Source: Calditrichota bacterium
GTDB lineage: Bacteria; Zhuqueibacterota; Zhuqueibacteria; Residuimicrobiales; Krinioviventaceae
Length of the DNA: 13,393 bases
Assembly: GCA_003818595.1 (NCBI GenBank)
Contig: RPQV01000036.1
Span: 1-13,393 of the forward strand
Direction of reading: 5' to 3'
The position numbers and the translations under genes were made by a program. Under the pieces are notes generated by a model that searched no databases, had not been told where the DNA came from, and saw only the letters and a list, made by a program, of their open reading frames with translations. The stretch's first letter is position 1; the number at the start of each line of letters is the position of its first letter. Below are positions 7,058-13,393 of the stretch, piece after piece.

Positions 7058-8059
7058 ATGTCGCCATTCACACCGTCAGAATTAAAATCCTTCATTGATC
7101 GCATGCAGGAACAGAGCATTCTGGTGCTCGGAGACCTCATGCTTGATGAATTTATTTGGGGTAAAGTCAATCGAATATCTCCGGAAGCGCCTGTCCCAGT
7201 AGTCCATGTGACGGGAGAGTCCGCTTATCCTGGCGGCGCCGCCAACGTCGCCCGCAATCTAGCTGACTTTGGTATTCCGGTCATCATTGGAGGAATGATC
7301 GGAGGCGATAAAAACGGTGAACATTTGCAAAAATTGCTGCACCAAAGCAAAATTTCGGGAGATGCAATCCTGACCATACCTGATTATCAAACCATTGTCA
7401 AAACACGCATCATCGCCCGACAGCAGCAGGTCGTGCGCGTCGACCGGGAAGTAAAGCGTTCGATTTCCCCAAAAGAAATTGATGAATTGCTTTGCCGCCT
7501 TTGGAATATCATTCCGACCGTCAACGCAGTCATTATTGAAGATTATGGCAAAGGATTTATCACCCAGCAGCTGGTTGACAACATTATCTCATTGGCTGCA
7601 AATCACCTGTGCATTGTTACTGTAGACCCCAATCTCAATAATCCGCTCGACTGGTCCGGCGCCACCTTGGTAAAACCCAATCGCAAAGAAGCATTCACCG
7701 CTATTGGTTTGCCGGAAGAAGAAAATCTCACCGAGGTTTTGAAAGTCGGCGAGCTGCTGTTGGAAAAGTGGCAGGTCAATTCATTGCTGATTACGCTGGG
7801 GGAAGAAGGCATGATGCTTTTTGATCCACCCGACCCGCCCTACCACACCCCGACTCGCGCACGCGAAGTATTTGATGTCTCTGGAGCAGGAGATACCGTT
7901 ATAGCCTTTGTCTCAGCGGCCTTGGCCGCCGGGCTTGACAGTGTTCAGGCTGCAGAGATCGCGAATCATGCGGCCGGCGTGGTTGTCGGAAAACTGGGTA
8001 CAGCGACTTTGACACCGCAAGAATTAATGAATAGTTTTACAGCACAGATTGACAACTAA
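7058..8059 (+). CDS. rfaE1: D-glycero-beta-D-manno-heptose-7-phosphate kinase (HldE kinase domain type)
   Basis: PfkB/ribokinase-family kinase that phosphorylates heptose 7-phosphate to the 1,7-bisphosphate in ADP-heptose synthesis for LPS inner core. Visible: VLGDLMLDEFIWG near the N-terminus, RISPEAPVPVV (39-49, highly typical of RfaE), YPGGAANVARNLA (57-69), DYGKG (162-166), VKPNRKE (205-211) and the PfkB C-terminal signature DVSGAGDT (273-280) with catalytic Asp279. The protein ends at 333 residues, so the nucleotidyltransferase domain fused in E. coli HldE is absent and a separate RfaE2/HldC is expected elsewhere. Start ATG 7058 follows GAGG with an 8-nt spacer. gmhB, the next enzyme, begins 53 nt downstream on the same strand, which supports the assignment. 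Confidence 0.92.
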   Translation: MSPFTPSELKSFIDRMQEQSILVLGDLMLDEFIWGKVNRISPEAPVPVVHVTGESAYPGGAANVARNLADFGIPVIIGGMIGGDKNGEHLQKLLHQSKISGDAILTIPDYQTIVKTRIIARQQQVVRVDREVKRSISPKEIDELLCRLWNIIPTVNAVIIEDYGKGFITQQLVDNIISLAANHLCIVTVDPNLNNPLDWSGATLVKPNRKEAFTAIGLPEEENLTEVLKVGELLLEKWQVNSLLITLGEEGMMLFDPPDPPYHTPTRAREVFDVSGAGDTVIAFVSAALAAGLDSVQAAEIANHAAGVVVGKLGTATLTPQELMNSFTAQIDN

Positions 8060-8112
8060 TCAACAGATCATTCGCCCTCTTTCACCCGAATAATAATGTT
8101 CAATGATCAGAC

Positions 8113-8655
8113 ATGGGAATGCAGTTCATGAATAAAGCCGTTTTCCTTGATCGCGATGATACCCTCATCATCGATGTACCCTATAATGGAGATCCAGATA
8201 AAGTGGTGTTAATGCCGGGAGCTCGCGCAGCCTGTGAATTATTCCGGCAACTGGATTTCCTTCTGGTGGTTGTCACCAACCAATCGGGAGTCGGACGCGG
8301 GAAAATCACGATCGAAGATGTCTCGGCCGTCAATGAGCGCATGTTGGAGCTGTTGGGCCAAAACCTTTTTTCTGCCATCTACTGCTGTTATGACGATCCG
8401 CACTCTCCCCGAGATCATTGCCGCAAGCCCTCGCCGCGGATGCTGCACCTGGCAAGTCAAGATTTGGCGATCGACCTTTCGAAATCTTTTATGATTGGAG
8501 ATAAAGTGGATGATATTCTTGCCGGGAAAAGTGCGGGGTGCCGGACGGTACTCTTGAACAATAAAGTGATTCCGCATCCGTCGCATAGTGAAGCTGATTT
8601 TTGCGCAAAAACAATAGTAGAAGCCGCAGAATGGATTCACTCTCAGATAGAGTAG
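8113..8655 (+). CDS. gmhB: D-glycero-D-manno-heptose-1,7-bisphosphate 7-phosphatase, HAD family
   Basis: HAD phosphatase that removes the 7-phosphate from heptose 1,7-bisphosphate, the step after the kinase encoded just upstream. Of 180 residues, motif I is FLDRDDT (11-17) with nucleophile D13 and acid D15, motif II is VTNQSGVGRG (54-63), the substrate lysine region is CRKPSP (103-108) and motif III/IV is MIGDKVDD (127-134). GmhB normally binds zinc through C-x-H and C-x-C in the loop before RKP. Here the loop reads CCYDDP (91-96) and DHCRKP (101-106), so one Cys of each pair remains and the others are Asp. Motif I has Asp16 where Gly is usual. Histidinol-phosphatase is the alternative, but the neighbour favours GmhB. 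The start is uncertain: ATG 8113 has no clear ribosome site, and ATG 8128 has GGGA 9 nt upstream. Confidence 0.84.
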   Translation: MGMQFMNKAVFLDRDDTLIIDVPYNGDPDKVVLMPGARAACELFRQLDFLLVVVTNQSGVGRGKITIEDVSAVNERMLELLGQNLFSAIYCCYDDPHSPRDHCRKPSPRMLHLASQDLAIDLSKSFMIGDKVDDILAGKSAGCRTVLLNNKVIPHPSHSEADFCAKTIVEAAEWIHSQIE

Positions 8656-8726
8656 ACATCATTGACGGTCGGCTTTGCGATTCCGGCAGATCAATTCAGC
8701 ATTAAACGGCACACCGGCATGTCCAT

Positions 8727-8948
8727 TTATAAAGCTTTGATAATACCCGTTTCCTGAATGACAACTCGGAATCCATCGAGTTCTCCAGGAAGCCTTTTGA
8801 GAAGCAATCGCGTCTTTTTAACGACCAATACGTTGATGACAAATTCCTCTTCATGGAGCCCGATTCCCACACCGATAACGCCTGGAATCTGCATCAAGGT
8901 GCGCTGATATTTTTCCTTGATTTCTTTGACAATAGATTCGCTTTCCAT
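8727..8948 (-). CDS. Small uncharacterised protein with GVGIG motif
   Basis: A 73-residue protein, function not recognised. It begins with a charged, probably helical segment (1-18), then IPGVIGVGIG (21-30), a hydrophobic beta-like stretch FVINVLVV (36-43), a basic patch (K44-R52), and LDGFRVVIQETGIIKAL at the C-terminus. The order GVGIG / beta strand / LP..LDG..V.V...G.I.AL resembles, from memory, the N-terminal segment of some bacterial trypsin-like proteins, here standing alone without a protease domain. No signal peptide, no membrane segment, no cysteine. The frame is open to 9116, but upstream of Met 8948 the residues look random and overlap the divergent gene, so the short start is used (GGGAA about 8 nt upstream). 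gmhB converges on its 3' end. Confidence 0.6.
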   Translation of the reverse strand: MESESIVKEIKEKYQRTLMQIPGVIGVGIGLHEEEFVINVLVVKKTRLLLKRLPGELDGFRVVIQETGIIKAL

Positions 8949-9012
8949 TCCGTTAGTTCCCAGTTTGAAAGTATATATATAATAAGTTTGGCAAAAAGCA
9001 TGGAGAATTTTT
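8949..9012. promoter_or_regulatory. AT-rich divergent promoter region
   Basis: The 64 nt between the small GVGIG gene (minus) and the beta-helix gene (plus) centre on an AT run (8971-8985). On the plus strand there is an exact TATAAT at 8978-8983, about 30 nt before the ATG, but no good -35 at the right distance. On the minus strand TTGCCA (8993-8988) could be a -35 with a poorly spaced -10. GGAG at 9002-9005 is the ribosome site of the plus-strand gene. The region probably holds both promoters. Confidence 0.35.
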
Positions 9013-9732
9013 ATGCGCAAATACGCCCACATGACACCCGAACAGGTCATACGTGATGTGACGACCGAAATCATCGTGCGCGCGATCAAGTTCGAACGCA
9101 AAAAAGGACGTTCCATTTATATCAGCAAAACCTCCTCCGGCAAGGGAGTAGCAGTCGAGTCACTCAATCCTAAAACTGCCGAAGGTCGTCAAAATCTGGA
9201 AAAATTCTTTACACCGATTAAACGACACTATACTTTTTCAGGTCTTGGTTTGGCTGAAGAAAAGAATGCCATCAATTGGCGTGTGCTCAATGTTTCCACG
9301 CCAAGAAGGATTCTTTTGTTCCTACAATTGATTGCATCATTCATGATGAAGGGTACTCCCGGTAAAATCAGGTTTTTCAGGAGAATGGGTGTCCACATTG
9401 GATCGAATACAGAAATCATGCAGGGTGTCTGGCTGGATCATTTTCGACCCGAACTGATCTTTATCGGCAATAACACCCTCATAGGTGCTTTTACCCGCGT
9501 CACGGTGCATGCATACGAAGGAGAGGGTCGCTTTCGATATGGTTTGGTCGAAATCGGCAACAATTGCACCATCGGTGCCGGCACCGGTATGGGCATGATC
9601 AAGATTGAAGATAATGTCCGCACTCTCCCCGGTACCACTCTCTCTCCCTATCTGGTGCGGATCAGATCCGGTTCTATCGTTGGTTGGAATCCGCCGACTG
9701 TTCAACTCTCGGAAGAAAAATTGCCGGAATAG
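9013..9732 (+). CDS. Hexapeptide-repeat (left-handed beta-helix) acyltransferase-like protein
   Basis: A 239-residue protein whose C-terminal half (about 125-215) shows [IV]-G-x-x-x-x turns: VHIGSNTEI, FIGNNTLIGAF, VEIGNNCTIGAG and IKIEDNV. This is the left-handed beta-helix of O-acetyl/acyltransferases of the WcaF, maltose and chloramphenicol acetyltransferase type. His166 in VTVHAYEGEG lies where that group has its catalytic His, followed by the usual loop before the last coils. The first 95 residues are basic and match nothing I recognise; 97-125 forms a hydrophobic then basic stretch (LLFLQLIASFMM, then KIRFFRRMG) that could sit on the membrane. Substrate unknown; sugar or envelope-polymer acetylation is a guess from the fold and the nearby heptose genes. 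Start ATG 9013 has GGAG 7 nt upstream. Confidence 0.8.
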   Translation: MRKYAHMTPEQVIRDVTTEIIVRAIKFERKKGRSIYISKTSSGKGVAVESLNPKTAEGRQNLEKFFTPIKRHYTFSGLGLAEEKNAINWRVLNVSTPRRILLFLQLIASFMMKGTPGKIRFFRRMGVHIGSNTEIMQGVWLDHFRPELIFIGNNTLIGAFTRVTVHAYEGEGRFRYGLVEIGNNCTIGAGTGMGMIKIEDNVRTLPGTTLSPYLVRIRSGSIVGWNPPTVQLSEEKLPE

Positions 9733-9755
9733 ACTATCGATGAGCCAATAATAGA

Positions 9756-10511
9756 CTAAAACATGTCCTGTTTCTTATATTCAGCCGGTATGTTGAAGGC
9801 TTCAACAGGCGCCTTCCCTTCCTTGTATTCCAAGAGTTCGGTGCTTGAGCCAAAAGTCTGGCCCATCATCTCTGTTTGGGTTGATGAAAACACTTGAACT
9901 CCTTTAATCTTTTTCATCTCTTCCATCATCTTTCCGAGATTTTGGCTGACGCCGGGCATTTGTGCCATCATCGCTGCGGAGAACTTGGAATATAAATCCA
10001 AATCCAATGCAATTGATGATGTAGCCCAAATTTCAGATTTCACCTCCCCCATGGCGGTCGTTACTGTCTGCAAATATTTGCGACAATGCCATTGATTGAT
10101 ATTCTTCATATCATCTGTCGGCTGAACAGTGACTTTGATTTCCATCATCTTTCCCATAAACTCCTTCATTTCCGCATTTTCCTGTACGGTCATATCGGTG
10201 TTGAAAGCCTTGGAAAAATCAAGCGGCATCTGCATAAACGTCTTTCTGACGTGATCGGCTAAAATGATCATCTTTTTATCGAAATCAATGACCGTTTTAT
10301 TTTTTTCGCTGCTCATACCCGCTTTTGACGGCGTAATCCATATTTCCGACACATAATTTTGCGCCGGTTGGGATTGACCCATGATCTGCATCGCATCGGT
10401 GTGAACTTTTTGCTTGAAATAAACATCAGCCGAAACATTCGAGATCATCGCGTTGACCAGCATAAAAATGGCGACGATGATTTTTATCATCTGATTATTC
10501 ACGTTCATCAT
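9756..10511 (-). CDS. Exported methionine-rich DUF4412-type protein
   Basis: A 251-residue protein with a signal peptide: hydrophobic core IKIIVAIFMLVNAMI, likely cut after NVSA (residue 28), placing it in the periplasm or outside. No lipobox cysteine. The mature part starts VYFKQKVHT, runs through IWITPSKAGM and TVIDFDKKMIILADH, and has WHCRKYL further on. This pattern of a 'coated beta-sheet' with a C[KR]KY motif fits DUF4412, whose function is unknown. It has 27 methionines (about 11%), many in pairs, with a Met/Lys-rich helical region around residues 172-205. Start ATG 10511 has AAGGAG 8 nt upstream; the ATG at 10508 is also possible. It lies 91 nt after miaA on the same strand and converges with the beta-helix gene (23-nt gap). 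Confidence 0.8.
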   Translation of the reverse strand: MMNVNNQMIKIIVAIFMLVNAMISNVSADVYFKQKVHTDAMQIMGQSQPAQNYVSEIWITPSKAGMSSEKNKTVIDFDKKMIILADHVRKTFMQMPLDFSKAFNTDMTVQENAEMKEFMGKMMEIKVTVQPTDDMKNINQWHCRKYLQTVTTAMGEVKSEIWATSSIALDLDLYSKFSAAMMAQMPGVSQNLGKMMEEMKKIKGVQVFSSTQTEMMGQTFGSSTELLEYKEGKAPVEAFNIPAEYKKQDMF

Positions 10512-10602
10512 CTTTTTGACTCCTTGGGTTATTATATCTTTATGTTTCGTTTTTTCGGTTGAATTTGGAACCGCTCATTCGATTTTAATCATACCGGCTG
10601 AA

Positions 10603-11544
10603 TCAGGATTTGCTGAATAAATCTTTAACAACCATATCCCCGGCCTGTTGAAGGGATAATTCATCCAGAGAAAGCCAGTGTATACGGGCATCTCGACGGA
10701 ACCAGGTGAGTTGCCGCTTTGCATATCGTCGGGAATTCATCTTGATCATTGACGTCATCTCCTCCTCGGAGGAACGGTTTTGCAGGAACGCAATGACTTC
10801 CTGATAACCGACCGTACGTAAAGCATTAAGATTTTCATGATATCCATTCTGCAGCAGTTGACGAACTTCATCGACCAGTCCCTCTTTCATCATCCAATCG
10901 ACTCGGCGTTCAATAAGCGCATATAGATTTTCTCTTTCACGATCAAGCCCCCAAAAACACGGTTGAAAATCTGCCGCGCTTTCCGTACCCTTGCGATAGT
11001 GCGAAATGGGGATGCCGGAGAGTTCCCACACTTCCAGAGCGCGCACAATACGTTGAGTATCATTTTGATGGATTCTTGACGCTGTGTGAGGATCAATTTT
11101 TTTCAGCAATAAAAACACCTCTTCCCGGCCACCCTCGGCTATTCGCCGACGCCACTTGTCCTTGATGTGAGGATCAGACAATGGGGGCGCAAAAAGACCG
11201 TCAACCAGGGCTTGAAGATAAAAACCTGAACCGCCGACGACGAGAGGTTGTTTGCCCTGCGCGAGGAGCTTTTCAATGCATCGCCGGGCTTCTCGGCCGT
11301 ATTCACCGGCGCTGTATTCCTGGTCAGGATCACGAATATCAATAAAATGATGTCGGACTTGATGTAATTCTAAAGAGGTTGGTTTTGCGGTCCCAATGTT
11401 CATGAATCGGTAGATTTGACGCGAATCGGCAGAAATGATCTCCGCATCGAGTGACGAAGCGATTTCGAGTGAAAGCATCGTTTTGCCGACAGCGGTCGGT
11501 CCAACAATTATGGGAATTTTACATTCTTTCAAAGCGGTTGTCAA
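10603..11544 (-). CDS. miaA: tRNA dimethylallyltransferase
   Basis: Transfers a dimethylallyl group to N6 of A37 in tRNAs that read UNN codons. At 313 residues it has the normal length. Visible: P-loop GPTAVGKT (15-22), ADSRQIY (39-45) with catalytic Asp40, the VGGSGFYLQAL segment (103-113) where Ser106 replaces the Thr of the E. coli enzyme, QRIVRALEV (164-172), LRTVGYQEV (242-250) and the C-terminal RYAKRQLTWFRRD (273-285), all MiaA signatures. The start is TTG 11544, 26 nt inside the end of mutL and just after GGAAG; a second in-frame TTG (11532) is the only other candidate, and no ATG/GTG fits ahead of the P-loop. The overlap suggests translational coupling to mutL, a common gene pair in bacteria. 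Confidence 0.95.
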   Translation of the reverse strand: MTTALKECKIPIIVGPTAVGKTMLSLEIASSLDAEIISADSRQIYRFMNIGTAKPTSLELHQVRHHFIDIRDPDQEYSAGEYGREARRCIEKLLAQGKQPLVVGGSGFYLQALVDGLFAPPLSDPHIKDKWRRRIAEGGREEVFLLLKKIDPHTASRIHQNDTQRIVRALEVWELSGIPISHYRKGTESAADFQPCFWGLDRERENLYALIERRVDWMMKEGLVDEVRQLLQNGYHENLNALRTVGYQEVIAFLQNRSSEEEMTSMIKMNSRRYAKRQLTWFRRDARIHWLSLDELSLQQAGDMVVKDLFSKS

Positions 11545-13291
11545 GTTCTTCCAATGAAAGGGTGATCATCGTCGGACGACCATGTGGACAAAAATAGGGT
11601 ACTTCACAGGCGAACAGCTGATCGATAAGCGACAGCATCTCTTCCCGCGACAACCGGTCGCCGCTCATGATCGAGGCGCGACAGGCGATACTTTTTGCGA
11701 CGCGCTCCTGGACATCCACTTCACCCATTTTCATTTTATACTCATCCAATATTTCAGTGAGGATTTTTTCCTCTTTTCGAATCCGTAGACCGACAGGCAC
11801 TCCCTCGATGACCACAGTCCGTCCACCAAAGCCTTTAATAATGAATCCGATTTTCTCCAAAAAAGGCAGAATATCCATTAACAGAGCAAAATCGCCTACG
11901 GACAAATCGATTGTATGAGGGAAAAGCAGTTGCTGAGAAGCAGCATCCTTGTTACGAAAGCCGGACTTGATCCGTTCATAGGTGATGCGCTCATGGGCGG
12001 CATGTTGATCAATCAGAACGATGCCGCTTTTAATTTGCGATAAAATGTATTTATTATGCGCCTGCCAAATTTTCCATGGATCCTCGTCCTGCAGACGAGT
12101 TTCTGACGAACCAACGCCTTCGTCCATAGATTCGGACGGAATCAATTCCCGTCCGTAAAGTCGTTCCGCGGCATTATTGAAATCGATGCTCGCCTGCTGT
12201 GTTTGATGGCGACCGATTTCCTGCTTAATCGCCGGTCGAAAACGAGCCAATGGTCTGGTGTCAGCCGTTTGGGAATCCAGTCTCACGTCAGGAACGATGT
12301 GATCCTGGTGCAGTGTTCTTTTTACTGCACCACGAATTAATGCAAAAAGAATTTGTTGATCAGCGAATTTGATTTCACTTTTGGTGGGATGGACGTTCAC
12401 ATCGATCCGAGCCGGATCAATCGTGAAAAACAAGAGATAAACGGGAAATCTTCCTTTGGGCAGCAATTCACCGTATCCCGAAATCACGGCTGCCGCGAGT
12501 GTCCGATCATTTATGAAGCGTTGATTAACAAAAAAATATTGTTCATCTCGAGACTTGCGAATCAGATCGAAATCACCCAGTAGGCCGGAACATGTAAAAA
12601 CCGCATTTTCTTCATTGATCGGTAATAAATGATCAGCGATATTCTTGCCCAAAACATCCGCGACTCGGCCTTTCAGATCACTTTTAGCCAGAGAATAAAT
12701 TTGATGCTCCTCATGTATCAGGGTAAAATGAATCTGGGGATAGGCGAGGGTAAATCGATTTAAAATATTCAGTATATGACGATATTCAGTGGAATCGGTG
12801 CGCAGGAATTTTCGTCGCGCGGGAGTATTATAAAATAGGTTTTTCACGGCAATCGAAGTGCCGGGATTTCCACCGGTTTTGCCGACTTTGCTCACAATTC
12901 CGCCGTTTATTTGCAGCAGTGTTCCTTCGATCTGATTCATTTGAATGGTTTTCATCTCGACGCGTGCGACGGACGCGATACTGGCGAGCGCTTCTCCTCT
13001 GAAACCGAGGGTTACTATTTTTTCAATGTCTTTGAAATCACGAATCTTGGAAGTGGCATGACGTTGAAAAGAAAGAATTGCATCCTGCTCATCCATGCCG
13101 ATGCCATTGTCAACCACCTGAATCAAAGATTGTCCCCCCTGCTTGAGGAGAACGGTGATTTCATCAGCGCCCGCATCGATGGAGTTTTCGATCAACTCCT
13201 TTACAACAGAAGCCGGTCTATCGATCACCTCACCAGCCGCGATTTTATTAATCGCACCCTCGGAAAGTATTTTAATCTTTGATTCCGGCAA
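11519..13291 (-). CDS. mutL: DNA mismatch repair protein MutL, endonuclease type
   Basis: Links MutS mismatch recognition to strand incision. Of 590 residues, the N-terminal GHKL ATPase shows ELIENSIDAGA with E35/N36, DNGIG (61-65), TLGFRGEAL (94-102) and NVHPTKSEIKF (299-309). A low-complexity linker covers about 335-400. The C-terminal domain has DQHAAHERITYE, the DQHA(x)2E(x)4E metal site (from 428), plus ACR (536-538) and CPHGRP (568-573). This is the set found in nicking MutL proteins of bacteria without MutH, so incision is probably intrinsic. Start: TTG 13291 gives a family-like N-terminus and has GAAGAGG 5 nt upstream. TTG 13345, with AGGAG 10 nt upstream, would add 18 residues not seen in MutL. 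The first gene of the mutL-miaA pair; its promoter lies beyond the window. Confidence 0.96.
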   Translation of the reverse strand: MPESKIKILSEGAINKIAAGEVIDRPASVVKELIENSIDAGADEITVLLKQGGQSLIQVVDNGIGMDEQDAILSFQRHATSKIRDFKDIEKIVTLGFRGEALASIASVARVEMKTIQMNQIEGTLLQINGGIVSKVGKTGGNPGTSIAVKNLFYNTPARRKFLRTDSTEYRHILNILNRFTLAYPQIHFTLIHEEHQIYSLAKSDLKGRVADVLGKNIADHLLPINEENAVFTCSGLLGDFDLIRKSRDEQYFFVNQRFINDRTLAAAVISGYGELLPKGRFPVYLLFFTIDPARIDVNVHPTKSEIKFADQQILFALIRGAVKRTLHQDHIVPDVRLDSQTADTRPLARFRPAIKQEIGRHQTQQASIDFNNAAERLYGRELIPSESMDEGVGSSETRLQDEDPWKIWQAHNKYILSQIKSGIVLIDQHAAHERITYERIKSGFRNKDAASQQLLFPHTIDLSVGDFALLMDILPFLEKIGFIIKGFGGRTVVIEGVPVGLRIRKEEKILTEILDEYKMKMGEVDVQERVAKSIACRASIMSGDRLSREEMLSLIDQLFACEVPYFCPHGRPTMITLSLEELDNRFERM

Positions 13292-13393
13292 ACGATCCTC
13301 TTCAATATGAAGCCAGATAATAGATAATTTGGCAGATAAATTCAAGGAATTTAATCTCCTTTTATCACAATTGGCAGGTCATGTAAAAAAAAG

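Noticed and set aside
8656..8726. Bidirectional terminator between the convergent gmhB and GVGIG genes
   Set aside because: I found only short imperfect stems and no T-run on either strand.
8983..8990. TAAGTTTG, which fits the Bacteroidota -7 box TAnnTTTG
   Set aside because: The nearest TTTG upstream is only 15 nt away, and the widespread Shine-Dalgarno sites argue against a Bacteroidota-type expression system.
8949..9116. N-terminal extension of the small GVGIG gene to a start at 9116
   Set aside because: The added residues have no protein-like pattern and would overlap the well-supported start of the divergent beta-helix gene, which has its own GGAG site.
10531..10536. Exact TATAAT on the minus strand upstream of the DUF4412 gene
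   Set aside because: A start 6-7 nt downstream would fall on the AAGGAG ribosome site, and there is no -35 at 16-18 nt. Probably chance in AT-rich DNA.
13381..13393. T-run on the minus strand at the window edge as a terminator
   Set aside because: It may be a terminator tail, but any stem would lie outside the window, so it cannot be supported.

Overview
The window looks like chromosomal DNA from a Gram-negative bacterium of moderate GC. Heptose-kinase and heptose-phosphatase genes imply LPS. Most starts have Shine-Dalgarno sequences, and lysine is made by the DapL (aminotransferase) route. This fits a deep-branching phylum, possibly in or near the FCB group, better than a proteobacterium or a typical Bacteroidota member. 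The phylum is inference. I see no mobile element, CRISPR array, rRNA or tRNA.

Region 1 (1-6957, minus strand) is one lysine / meso-diaminopimelate operon, transcribed right to left: lysine riboswitch, terminator, lysC, dapB, dapA, dapF, dapL, lysA (cut by the window edge). It holds every step from aspartate to lysine except aspartate-semialdehyde dehydrogenase (asd), which must lie elsewhere. Control appears layered. A complete lysine aptamer with an intrinsic terminator precedes lysC, and the lysine-contact residues known in E. coli LysC and DapA are nearly all kept. The most unusual point is DapF: both catalytic cysteines are serines, while the rest of the active site is intact.

Region 2 (6958-8655) has an AT-rich divergent promoter region, then plus-strand rfaE1 (heptose-7-phosphate kinase, without the nucleotidyltransferase domain) and gmhB (heptose bisphosphate phosphatase, with an altered zinc loop). 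Both belong to ADP-heptose synthesis for LPS inner core.

Region 3 (8727-10511) holds three less-known genes: a 73-residue protein with a GVGIG motif (minus), a divergent left-handed beta-helix acyltransferase-like protein (plus), and a convergent, methionine-rich exported DUF4412-type protein (minus).

Region 4 (10603-13345, minus) is mutL followed by miaA. They overlap by 26 nt, both appear to use TTG starts, and mutL encodes the endonuclease-type MutL.

Intergenic stretches other than the lysC leader are short. The 128-nt dapB-dapA gap and the 71-nt gap after gmhB show nothing I can name.
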